Shown piece after piece: positions 6,777 to 13,577 of a stretch of 14,350 nt of DNA. The DNA comes from DASQUK01 sp046723645. Its GTDB lineage: Bacteria; Actinomycetota; Acidimicrobiia; Acidimicrobiales; VFJN01. A program made the translations under genes and the position numbers. The DNA is taken from positions 1 to 14,350 of the forward strand of contig JBKOUY010000093.1 in assembly GCA_046723645.1 (NCBI GenBank). Reading direction: 5' to 3'. The notes beneath the pieces are model-generated. The model saw nothing but the letters and a program-made list of their open reading frames with translations. It did no database searches and had not been told where the DNA came from. Every line of letters starts with the position of its first letter. Positions within the stretch are counted from its first letter, which is position 1.

Positions 6777-8774
6777 GTGTCAGGCCAGGGCCGGAGGGGG
6801 CCGGCGCGGCACCGGGGCGCCGTCACGCCGCTGCTGGGGGCCGCGGTGATGTCGTTGGCGTGCCTGCCCGGGTGTGGGGCGGACGACGACCCGGCCGCGT
6901 CCGGCCCCATCGACGAGTGCGACTGGCCGATGTGGGGCCATGGGCCGGACCGCACGTTCTCGTACCCCTGCGACACCGCCATCTCCGCCGCGACCGCCAG
7001 CGACCTCGAGGACGCCTGGTTCTTCAATGCCGAGGACGCGGTGACGGCCACGCCCGCCGTCGTAGACGGGACGGTCTACGTGGGGGACTGGTCGGGGAAC
7101 TTCTACGCACTCGACCTCGAGACGGGCGAGCCCCGCTGGACGTTCCGGGCCCGGGTCCATCCCCGCGTGTACGCAGGGCAGATCGTGTCCTCGGCGGCCG
7201 TCGCCGACGTCGAGGGGGAGCGGGTCGTCTACTTCGGCGCCGGCAACGCGCTCTACGCCCTCGGTGTGGGCGACGGCGCGCTCCGCTGGCAGCACCGGCT
7301 CGCCCCGCCCGGCGACGACGACGACCCCCGGGAGATCGAATCGTCGCCGGTCGTCGTGGACGGCATGGTCATCTTCGGGTCCGACGTCCACAATGCCGCC
7401 GACGGCATCCCGGCGGCCGTGATCGCATTGGATGCCGCCACCGGCGAGGAGCGGTGGACCACCGTGACCGCCCCGACGGAGCCGGGCCCCGGCCCCGGCG
7501 ATCGGCCGGCTGGCCGGCCGACCGGCTCCGGCTGCGCCGACGTGTGGGGGTCGCCGAGCGTCGATCCCGAGCGCCGGCTCGTGTTCGTCGGCACCGGCAA
7601 CTGCACCGCGACCCACCGGTGGGGCAGCCATTCCGAGGCGATCCTTGCGCTCGACCTCGACACCGGCGAGGTGCGCTGGTCGTACCAGCCGCACGGTCCC
7701 AACCGCGACGACCTCGACTTCGCCGGCGCACCCAACCTGCTCGACGTCGACGGCCGGGCGGCCGTCGGCCTCGGCAACAAGGACGGGGTGTACTACGTGG
7801 TCGACCGCGAGACCGGCGAGCCGCTGTGGTCCACCCGGGTGGCGGAGCCCGGCATCCCCGAGCCGGGCAGCGACTACTCGACCGGCGGGTTCATCGGCCC
7901 GACCGCCCTCGCCGACGGGGTGATCGTCGGCGGCACCGCCGTCGGTGGCGCCCCCTACCTCCACGCGATCGAGGCCGCCTCGGGCGACGTGCTGTGGCAG
8001 CAGGACGTGGCCGGCCCCACCTACGCCGCGGCGGCCGAGGCCAACGGCGTGGTGTTCATCGGCGGCACCGACTTCACCTTCCGGGCCCTCGACCTGCGGG
8101 GCGGCGACGTCCTCTGGGAGCGCGAGCTGCGCGGCGCCGTGTCCGGGGGCGCGGTGGTCGTGGGCGACGACGTCATCGCGGTCGCCGGCATCCGCGCCCC
8201 CGGTGTCGACACGACCAGCGACAACAGCGGCGTGTACCGGTTCTCTCTGGGGACCGGTGGCGGTCCGGCGACGTCCGATGCGTCCCGCTCGACGACGACG
8301 CGGGCCGCCCCTGTGGGACCGCCGGCCACCAACCCCGCGGAGGCGCTCGCCCAGCGGTGCGTGGCGGCGGCGTGCCCGCTCGACTTCACGATCAGCTCCG
8401 AGCGGGTCGGGGGCGACACCGGTCGCGGGACATTGAGGATCCACCTCGATCCGTTCCGGGTCGAGGTCCGGGCCGAGGGGCTCGGCACAGCCGGCCGCTG
8501 GCTCCGCCCAGGTAGCCCGGCGGCGGCGGACGGCGCCACCGCGTTCGCGGTGTACCTGTCCGAGGGCACCGATAACCCCGTCGGCGGGCTGGTGTGCGTC
8601 CTCGATGCCGCCGACGACTGCACCGGCACCGAGAACCCGGCGCCCGGCGCCAGCTACGACCGGATCAGCATCCTGGCGGTGGACGATCCCGGGACGCTGC
8701 CGTCGATCTCGGAGGGCATCGACCGCATCGTGACCACCAACGGCCTGGACATCCCCGTCACCCCGGGAGCGTGA
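6777..8774 (+). CDS. Lipoprotein with PQQ-type beta-propeller and unrecognised C-terminal domain
   Basis: A 665-residue exported protein. A short basic N-terminus and hydrophobic stretch lead to the lipobox LPGC, giving lipidated C33. Residues about 48-490 form a propeller: the terminal-strand motif ALDxxTGExxW recurs near 111, 161, 217, 291, 341, 397 and 437, seven blades by eye. The entry motif CDWPMWGHGPDRT and the block DFAGAPNLLDVDGR recall polyvinyl-alcohol-dehydrogenase-like quinoproteins. I see no adjacent Cys-Cys pair or cytochrome CxxCH motif, so PQQ use and dehydrogenase activity are unproven; a BamB-like structural role is possible. After a Ser/Thr-rich linker (about 498-518), residues 521-665 form a domain I do not recognise, with four cysteines (528, 533, 607, 615). 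The GTG start 5 bp after the TetR stop is the only one leaving a full signal peptide. The stop almost touches the next gene. Confidence 0.85.
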   Translation: MSGQGRRGPARHRGAVTPLLGAAVMSLACLPGCGADDDPAASGPIDECDWPMWGHGPDRTFSYPCDTAISAATASDLEDAWFFNAEDAVTATPAVVDGTVYVGDWSGNFYALDLETGEPRWTFRARVHPRVYAGQIVSSAAVADVEGERVVYFGAGNALYALGVGDGALRWQHRLAPPGDDDDPREIESSPVVVDGMVIFGSDVHNAADGIPAAVIALDAATGEERWTTVTAPTEPGPGPGDRPAGRPTGSGCADVWGSPSVDPERRLVFVGTGNCTATHRWGSHSEAILALDLDTGEVRWSYQPHGPNRDDLDFAGAPNLLDVDGRAAVGLGNKDGVYYVVDRETGEPLWSTRVAEPGIPEPGSDYSTGGFIGPTALADGVIVGGTAVGGAPYLHAIEAASGDVLWQQDVAGPTYAAAAEANGVVFIGGTDFTFRALDLRGGDVLWERELRGAVSGGAVVVGDDVIAVAGIRAPGVDTTSDNSGVYRFSLGTGGGPATSDASRSTTTRAAPVGPPATNPAEALAQRCVAAACPLDFTISSERVGGDTGRGTLRIHLDPFRVEVRAEGLGTAGRWLRPGSPAAADGATAFAVYLSEGTDNPVGGLVCVLDAADDCTGTENPAPGASYDRISILAVDDPGTLPSISEGIDRIVTTNGLDIPVTPGA

Positions 8775-8776
8775 AC

Positions 8777-10021
8777 GTGACGACGACGCAGACGAAGCGG
8801 CTGACGAGTGCGGTGGCGGCCCTGGCTGCGGCGGCCCTGGTCGCCGCCTGCAGCGGCGGCGACAGTGGCGGCGACGACGCTGGCGGGGGAGGGCCCGCCA
8901 CCACCCCCACCGACGAGGCCCCCGCTGCGATCGTGCTCAGCACGGAGGGCAACAACCTCAACGCGTACGAGGCGGACCCGCCGTTCCGGAAGCAGACGGT
9001 CATCCGCACCGCCGCCGACGATCCCGAGGGCCTCGACATCAACGGCCAGGTGTGCATGCTGCCCGGCGCTTCCCCTGAGGCTGCGCGATCAGCGCAGCCG
9101 GCGCCCGAGCGGCCTGGCGCCGAAGGCGCCGACAGCGGGAAGCAACGGTTCGTCGCCGGCGAGGACACGGGCCAGCCGGAACGGACGCCCGGCTGGGGCA
9201 TCTTCGAGCTGGACGGCGCGGCGGTCGGTGAGCTGGAGGCCCGCGAGGTGGCGCGGCTCGTGCCGACCTACCAGACCGACGGTCCCGAGAACTACGGCTG
9301 CGGCGTGCTGTCCGACGGCCGCATCGTCACCACCGACATCGGCAACCAGGTGACCGGGCCGCCGACCGGGCAGCTCATCGTGTGGTTCCCGCCGTTCGAC
9401 AGCGAGGAGGTCGCGTACTGCAAGATCGACGTGGCGCTGCCGACGCCCGGCGGGATCCACGTCGTCGACGACGTCGTGTACCTGGCGACGGCGCGCGCCC
9501 CCGACCACGGCATCGTCCGCTACGAGGGCCCGTTCCCGACCTCCGCCGACGCCAATGGCGGCTGCGGCCGCCGCGACGCCACCGGCGCCCCGCTGGCGAA
9601 CGCAGTGCGCAGGAGCGTGTTCATCCCCGTCGACGAGCACGTCGCCACGCCGAACGCGGTGGTGGCTGCGCCCGGCGGCGGGTTCTACGTCTCGAGCGCC
9701 TTCACCGGGGTGCTCGCCGAGTACGACGGCTCCGGGCGCTTCGTCCGCACCGTGGTCGCGCCGCCGGCCGGCGAGGAGCTCGGCGCCGAGCCGTACTCGA
9801 CCGGCGCCCCGTTCGGCATGGGCGTCGACCCGGCGACGGGCACCCTCTACTGGGCGGACCTTGGCATAGGCATCACCGACAGCATCGGCCCGATCGACGG
9901 CGCCGGCACCGTCCGCCGCATCACGTTCGGCGAGGACGGCGAACCCAAGCCCGCCGAGACGCTGGACGAGGGGCTGGACTTCCCGGACGGCATCGGCATC
10001 TACGTCCCGCCGGGAGGGTGA
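8777..10021 (+). CDS. Lipoprotein with SMP-30/NHL-like beta-propeller
   Basis: A 414-residue exported protein. The signal peptide runs from KRLTSAVAALAAAALVAAC, with lipobox VAAC and lipidated C25, followed by a Gly/Asp-rich linker to about 48. The rest is propeller-like, with strands such as GVLSDGRIVTTDIGN, TPGGIHVVDDVVYLA, TPNAVVAAPGGGFYVSS, GMGVDPATGTLYWADLG and FPDGIGIYV. The layout resembles SMP-30/gluconolactonase/strictosidine-synthase-like proteins, but metal ligands cannot be assigned with confidence, so enzymatic activity is open. Start choice: GGGAG at 8765-8769 is 7 bp from the GTG at 8777; the GTG at 8771, which overlaps the previous stop, is only 1 bp from it. Residues 101-118 are an Ala/Pro-rich segment encoded by hairpin DNA. 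It is the partner of the preceding lipoprotein gene and probably translationally coupled to it. Confidence 0.85.
   Translation: MTTTQTKRLTSAVAALAAAALVAACSGGDSGGDDAGGGGPATTPTDEAPAAIVLSTEGNNLNAYEADPPFRKQTVIRTAADDPEGLDINGQVCMLPGASPEAARSAQPAPERPGAEGADSGKQRFVAGEDTGQPERTPGWGIFELDGAAVGELEAREVARLVPTYQTDGPENYGCGVLSDGRIVTTDIGNQVTGPPTGQLIVWFPPFDSEEVAYCKIDVALPTPGGIHVVDDVVYLATARAPDHGIVRYEGPFPTSADANGGCGRRDATGAPLANAVRRSVFIPVDEHVATPNAVVAAPGGGFYVSSAFTGVLAEYDGSGRFVRTVVAPPAGEELGAEPYSTGAPFGMGVDPATGTLYWADLGIGITDSIGPIDGAGTVRRITFGEDGEPKPAETLDEGLDFPDGIGIYVPPGG
9079..9130. repeat. Hairpin-dense palindromic segment inside the SMP-30-like lipoprotein gene
   Basis: GGCTGCGC-GATCA-GCGCAGCC (9079-9099) is a perfect 8-bp stem with a 5-nt loop. 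It is followed by GGCGCC-GAA-GGCGCC (9116-9130). The encoded residues 101-118 are low-complexity Ala/Pro/Glu/Arg, unlike the flanking propeller strands. This looks like a palindromic element accommodated in frame within a coding sequence. Confidence 0.5.
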
Positions 10022-10035
10022 GCGGCCTTCCACTC

Positions 10036-10066
10036 TTGACTTGGAGCGCGCTCGAACCCGTACGGT
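10036..10066 (+). promoter_or_regulatory. MerR-type promoter/operator upstream of the LLM oxidoreductase
   Basis: TTGACT (10036-10041) and TACGGT (10061-10066) form -35 and -10 elements separated by 19 bp, longer than the usual 17. The spacer carries the dyad TTnGAGCG/CGCTCnAA (10041-10056), whose core GAGCGCGCTC is a perfect palindrome. An over-long spacer with a dyad between the hexamers is the hallmark of promoters activated by MerR-family regulators, including the aldehyde/AdhR-NmlR group. No MerR gene lies in this window. Confidence 0.6.
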
Positions 10067-10106
10067 CGGGCGCAGGCCGCTGCGACGCCCGCAGTGCCGT
10101 CGCCCC

Positions 10107-10112
10107 GAGGAG
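10107..10112 (+). promoter_or_regulatory. Shine-Dalgarno fixing the LLM oxidoreductase start
   Basis: GAGGAG lies 6 bp upstream of the GTG at 10119. It supports this start over the in-frame upstream codons, which fall inside the promoter. Confidence 0.7.
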
Positions 10113-10118
10113 ATCGCC

Positions 10119-11000
10119 GTGCAGCTCGGAATCCACGTCCCCAACTTCAAGATCGTGGGCGGGACCCCCGCCATAGCCCCCGAACTGGTCCGGATCGCCG
10201 AGGGCGCCGAGGCCGCAGGGGCGACGTGGTTGTCGGTCATGGACCACTACTTCCAGATGGACCAGATGGCCCCGGCCGAGGATCCCATGCTCGAGGGGTA
10301 CACCACGCTGGGCTTCTGGGCGGGCCACACCGCGTCGATCCGCCTCGGCATCCTGGTCAGCGGCGTGACCTACCGGCACCCGGGCCTGCTGGCGAAGGTC
10401 GTGTCGACCCTGGACGTGCTGTCGGGCGGTCGCGCCGCCCTGGGCATCGGCGCCGCCTGGTACGAGCGGGAGCACCGGGGGCTGGGGGTCCCGTTCCCGC
10501 CCGTCGCCGAGCGGTTCGAGCGCCTGGAGGAGGCGCTGCAGATCTGCCTCCAGATGTGGGACCCGACGAACAACGGTCGCTACGACGGTCGGCACTACCG
10601 GCTGGCGGAGACCCTGTGCTCGCCGGAGCCGCTCAGCCAGCCCCACCCGCCGATCATGATCGGCGGCAGCGGCGAGCGGAAGACGCTCCGGCTGGTGGCC
10701 AAGTACGGCCAGTCCTGCAACCTGTTCGGGGCGTCGACCGACGAGGTCGCCCACAAGCTCGACGTGCTCCACCGGCATTGCGACGAGGTGGGCAGCGACT
10801 ACGACGAGATCGTCAAGACCATCCTCTACCGGGGCGCGGAGCTGGACGGCGGCGACATCGACGGGTTCGCGGCCGAGATGGCCGGCTACGCCAAGCTCGG
10901 GGTGGAGGGCGTCATGGTGATGCCGCTCACCGACCGGCCGGCCGACTGGGTCGAGCAGCGCTGCATCCCGGCGGCGGCCCGGCTGGCCGACGTGTCATAA
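10119..11000 (+). CDS. LLM class F420-dependent oxidoreductase, Rv1855c family
   Basis: A 293-residue luciferase-like TIM-barrel oxidoreductase, cytoplasmic and expected to use reduced F420 rather than FMN. The N-terminal strand MQLGIHVPNF, the SVMDHYFQ segment (39-46), PMLEGYTTLG, TYRHPGLLAK (84-93), LDVLSGGRAALGIGAAWYE (98-116) and GVPFPPVAERFERLEE are the characteristic blocks of the Rv1855c-type subgroup (TIGR03560) as I recall it. Length is normal. The substrate of this subgroup is not established. It stands alone behind its own MerR-type promoter, 97 bp after the lipoprotein stop, which hints at induction by an electrophile, oxidant or metal. MTAN follows after 39 bp and may be read through. 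Confidence 0.92.
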   Translation: MQLGIHVPNFKIVGGTPAIAPELVRIAEGAEAAGATWLSVMDHYFQMDQMAPAEDPMLEGYTTLGFWAGHTASIRLGILVSGVTYRHPGLLAKVVSTLDVLSGGRAALGIGAAWYEREHRGLGVPFPPVAERFERLEEALQICLQMWDPTNNGRYDGRHYRLAETLCSPEPLSQPHPPIMIGGSGERKTLRLVAKYGQSCNLFGASTDEVAHKLDVLHRHCDEVGSDYDEIVKTILYRGAELDGGDIDGFAAEMAGYAKLGVEGVMVMPLTDRPADWVEQRCIPAAARLADVS

Positions 11001-11005
11001 CGGTC

Positions 11006-11015
11006 GGCGCGCGCC
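11006..11015. repeat. Short GC palindrome between LLM oxidoreductase and nucleosidase genes
   Basis: GGCGCGCGCC is a perfect 10-bp palindrome 5 bp after the LLM stop, followed by further GC-rich sequence and no T-run. It could weakly attenuate transcription into the nucleosidase gene, but may be only compositional. Confidence 0.2.
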
Positions 11016-11039
11016 GGGCCGGCGGGGCAAAGTGTCGCG

Positions 11040-11756
11040 GTGCGAATCGCGATCCTGGCGCCCATGCCTTCGGAGCTGCGGCCGCTGGTGAAGACGCTGC
11101 GGTTGCGGCCGTCGCCGGCGCCGGTCGGAACGAGGGTCCACGAGGGCCTGTCGGGTTCCGCATCCGTGGTGGCGGCGATGACCGGGATGGGCACCGCCGG
11201 GGCCGCCCGGGCGGCGCGGCGGATGCTCGATGCCGGCGATGTCGATCACGTGATGGTCGTCGGCATCGCCGGTGGCATCGACGACCGCCTCGCCATCGGC
11301 GACGTCATCAGGCCGAGCGTCGTCATCGACGGGGCGTCGGGAGCCGAGTACCGGCCCCACCCGCTGGGTGAACGGTCCGACCCTCCCGACCAGGGCGCCC
11401 TCCACACGTCGGACGAGTTCATCGTCGATCCCGAGCGGGTGGCGGCGCTCCGCGAGAGGGGCGTCATAGCCATGGACATGGAGACGGCCGCGGTGGCCGC
11501 CGTATGCGAGGAGCTCGGCTGCCCGTGGTCGGTGGTCCGCGCCATCAGCGACCGGTCGAGCGACGGGATGGCCGACGAGGCCGTCTTCGAGCTCGCCCAT
11601 CCCGACGGCTCGCCCAACCTGCGGGCCGCGGCGCGCTTCGTGGCGCGGCACCCGGGGCGCATCCCGCAGCTGGTCCGGCTCGGCCGGGACGCCAGCAAGG
11701 CCGCCAACGCCGCCGCCAGCGCGGCTGCCGAGGCCTGCCGCCAGCTGACGCCATGA
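11040..11756 (+). CDS. 5'-methylthioadenosine/S-adenosylhomocysteine nucleosidase-like protein
   Basis: A 238-residue member of the purine nucleoside phosphorylase/MTA-SAH nucleosidase family, which cleaves adenine from MTA or SAH in the cytoplasm to relieve methyltransferase and polyamine-synthesis product inhibition. Key residues are visible: E12 in APMPSE, the ribose-binding VGIAGG (74-79), the MDMETAAV motif with E148, and the purine-contacting D171 in AISD, all in family order. The C-terminal 30 residues are Ala-rich and atypical. Futalosine hydrolase or another family nucleosidase cannot be excluded. The GTG start gives the standard N-terminal strand MRIAILAPM but has no good ribosome site. 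Its stop overlaps the LtrA-family start by ATGA, so the two are translationally coupled. Confidence 0.85.
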   Translation: MRIAILAPMPSELRPLVKTLRLRPSPAPVGTRVHEGLSGSASVVAAMTGMGTAGAARAARRMLDAGDVDHVMVVGIAGGIDDRLAIGDVIRPSVVIDGASGAEYRPHPLGERSDPPDQGALHTSDEFIVDPERVAALRERGVIAMDMETAAVAAVCEELGCPWSVVRAISDRSSDGMADEAVFELAHPDGSPNLRAAARFVARHPGRIPQLVRLGRDASKAANAAASAAAEACRQLTP

Positions 11757-12952
11757 CCAGCGACTTGGGCGACGCCCCCGCGTCGATCATCCCTGACATC
11801 CGCTACGTGCGCAGGCGCGGCGAGGAGCAGCGCGCGACCTACTTCGAGCTGTTCTTCGACCTCGTCTACGTCTTCGCGATCACGCAGCTCTCCCACTACC
11901 TGCTGGCGCACCTCACGTGGGCCGGCGCGGCCCAGGCTGCGTTCCTCCTGTGCGCCATCTATTGGGCCTGGAACTACACCACCTGGATGACCAACTGGTT
12001 CGACCCCGAGGTGTCGGTGGTCCGGGTGGTGCTGGTGCTCGTGATGCTGGCCAGCCTGCTCATGGCCGTCGCAATCCCCGAGGCATTTGGCGACCACGGG
12101 TTGCTGTTCGCCGCCAGCTACTGCGCGCTCCAGGTCGGGCGCAACGCGTTCGTCGTGGCCGTCACCCCGGCGGGTCCCTTCCACCGCAACTTCGAGCAGA
12201 TCCTGGGCTGGAGCATCCTGTCGGTCCCGCTGTGGATCGGCGGCGCGCTGGTGCACGGTGACGCCCGCTGGGGGCTGTGGCTCGTGGCTTTCGGGCTCGA
12301 CCTGGCGGCGCCGCTGGCCCGGTTCTGGCTACCGAGGTTCGGCGGCGGGACGCCCATGATCGAGTGGGCGATCGACGCCGGCCACTTCGCCGAGCGCTTC
12401 CAGCTGTTCGTGATCATCGTCCTGGGCGAGAGCATCGTCCTCACCGGTGCCACCGCCACCGACGTCGGGTTGGAGCTGTCGGTCGTCGTGGCCCTGGGCT
12501 TCGCCTTCCTCGCGTCGGTGGCCCTGTGGTGGCTCTACTTCGGGCAGGTGGCGACCGCGGCCGTCCGGCGCATGGCGGCGGCCGAGGTCCCGGGACAGGT
12601 GGGCCGGGACGCGTACACATACCTCCACCTGCCGATCGTCGCCGGGATCCTGCTCACCGCCGTCGGCGACGAGCTCGTGATCGCCCATCCCGGAGACGAG
12701 CTCGGCACGGCGGGCGCCCTGGTCACCCTGGCAGGGCCGGCGCTCTACCTGCTCGGCGTCGTCGCCTTCGGCGCGCGCGTCGGGCGCCACCAGCCGTGGA
12801 CGCGTGCGGCGGCCGCGGCGCTGATGCTCGCAGCCGTGCCGCTCGCCGCCGAGGCGCCAGGCCTGCTGGTGACGGGGCTGGTGACCGCGCTGCTGGTCAC
12901 GCTCGTCGTCGCCGACCGGCTGCGCGTGGGCCACCCCAGCTCGGCGGAGTGA
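11753..12952 (+). CDS. LtrA-family (low temperature requirement A) integral membrane protein
   Basis: A 399-residue polytopic membrane protein. The diagnostic LtrA motifs are ELFFDLVYVFAITQLS (32-47), HFAERFQLFVIIVLGESI (211-228) and YLHLPIVAGI (290-299), with repeated hydrophobic stretches giving roughly ten membrane segments by eye. The family is named from a Listeria mutant unable to grow at low temperature; its biochemical function is unknown. The ATG overlaps the nucleosidase stop by 4 bp (ATGA), and alternative in-frame starts upstream lie wholly within the nucleosidase gene. It converges on the PadR gene with 16 bp between the stops. Confidence 0.93.
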   Translation: MTSDLGDAPASIIPDIRYVRRRGEEQRATYFELFFDLVYVFAITQLSHYLLAHLTWAGAAQAAFLLCAIYWAWNYTTWMTNWFDPEVSVVRVVLVLVMLASLLMAVAIPEAFGDHGLLFAASYCALQVGRNAFVVAVTPAGPFHRNFEQILGWSILSVPLWIGGALVHGDARWGLWLVAFGLDLAAPLARFWLPRFGGGTPMIEWAIDAGHFAERFQLFVIIVLGESIVLTGATATDVGLELSVVVALGFAFLASVALWWLYFGQVATAAVRRMAAAEVPGQVGRDAYTYLHLPIVAGILLTAVGDELVIAHPGDELGTAGALVTLAGPALYLLGVVAFGARVGRHQPWTRAAAAALMLAAVPLAAEAPGLLVTGLVTALLVTLVVADRLRVGHPSSAE

Positions 12953-12968
12953 GGGCCGGCCCCGGGGG
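12953..12968. terminator. Palindromic gap between convergent LtrA-family and PadR genes
   Basis: The 16 bp separating two converging stop codons begin with the perfect palindrome GGGCCGGCCC and continue into CCCCGGGG. It could serve as a shared bidirectional pause or terminator, but it lacks T-runs on either side and is small. Confidence 0.25.
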
Positions 12969-13487
12969 TCAGCGGCTGCGTTCGCCGAGGGAGTCCAGGA
13001 AGGCAGCGACTGCGGCGGCGGAGTGGTGTCGCCACATGGCGACGTGATCCGTCCTCGGCGGCGTGGTGGCCCGCTGCTCGAGGAGGTCGGCGAACGCCCC
13101 CCGCTGCGCCTCGATCAGGTCGTCCGGCCGGAGCCCGAGCTGTTCGGTGATGACGAGCTTGAGCAGGAAGGCGCTGCGGACATCGCGGATGTGCTTCACG
13201 GGCGTGACGAGCCAGCGGCGAAGGTGTGCGCGCCCGCGGGACGTCGCGCGGTAGACGGTGCGGGGCGGGCCGGCGGCGCTGGGCTCGGTGCGCCGGGGCT
13301 CGACCAGGCCGAGCGCCTCCAGGCGTTCGAGGGCGCGGTAGACGAGCTGCCGGGTCAGGTGCCAGACGTTGCCGATCGGGGCGCCGGCACGGAGCTCGGC
13401 GGCGATGTCGTAGCCATGGCGGGGCTTTTCGACCAGGACGCCGAGGACGGCCCACTCGTTGAGCGAGAGCGTCGGGCGGCGTTCCAC
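12969..13487 (-). CDS. PadR family transcriptional regulator
   Basis: A 172-residue regulator. The N-terminal winged helix is clear: LSLNEWAVLGVLVEKPRHGY (7-26), the recognition-helix region NVWHLTRQLVYRALERLEALGLVEPRR (40-66) and a wing ending TVYRATSRGRAHLRRWL (77-93). A helical dimerisation tail follows, as in longer PadR proteins. The GTG start gives the normal N-terminus; a Shine-Dalgarno is weak. It is divergent from modA across 90 bp that hold a perfect 12-bp palindrome, so autoregulation or control of the transporter gene is plausible. The ligand is unknown; PadR members respond to phenolic acids, drugs or other small molecules. Confidence 0.92.
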   Translation of the reverse strand: MERRPTLSLNEWAVLGVLVEKPRHGYDIAAELRAGAPIGNVWHLTRQLVYRALERLEALGLVEPRRTEPSAAGPPRTVYRATSRGRAHLRRWLVTPVKHIRDVRSAFLLKLVITEQLGLRPDDLIEAQRGAFADLLEQRATTPPRTDHVAMWRHHSAAAVAAFLDSLGERSR

Positions 13488-13511
13488 ACCCCGAGGTTGC
13501 CACGGCCGACC

Positions 13512-13523
13512 CGCACCGGTGCG
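13512..13523. promoter_or_regulatory. Perfect 12-bp palindrome in the PadR-modA divergent promoter
   Basis: CGCACCGGTGCG is exactly self-complementary and lies roughly central in the 90-bp gap. A TAGGTT at 13529-13534 could be a -10 for modA, though no matching -35 is seen. The site is a candidate operator for the divergent PadR protein. It does not match the ATGT-N8-ACAT pattern described for some PadR proteins, nor does it look like a ModE site. Confidence 0.35.
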
Positions 13524-13577
13524 ACTGCTAGGTTCACTGCGACTACCGGATTATGGAGAACCAGGTCTGGATGAAAC

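Noticed and set aside
6780..8444. Long open frames on both strands overlapping the quinoprotein-like gene
   Set aside because: Only the frame starting at 6777 gives a signal peptide, a lipobox and regular propeller repeats; the others are compositional shadows.
6777..8774. Calling the first lipoprotein a definite PQQ-dependent alcohol dehydrogenase
   Set aside because: The propeller repeats are clear, but the adjacent Cys-Cys pair, heme motif and a confident catalytic aspartate are not visible, so only the fold is claimed.
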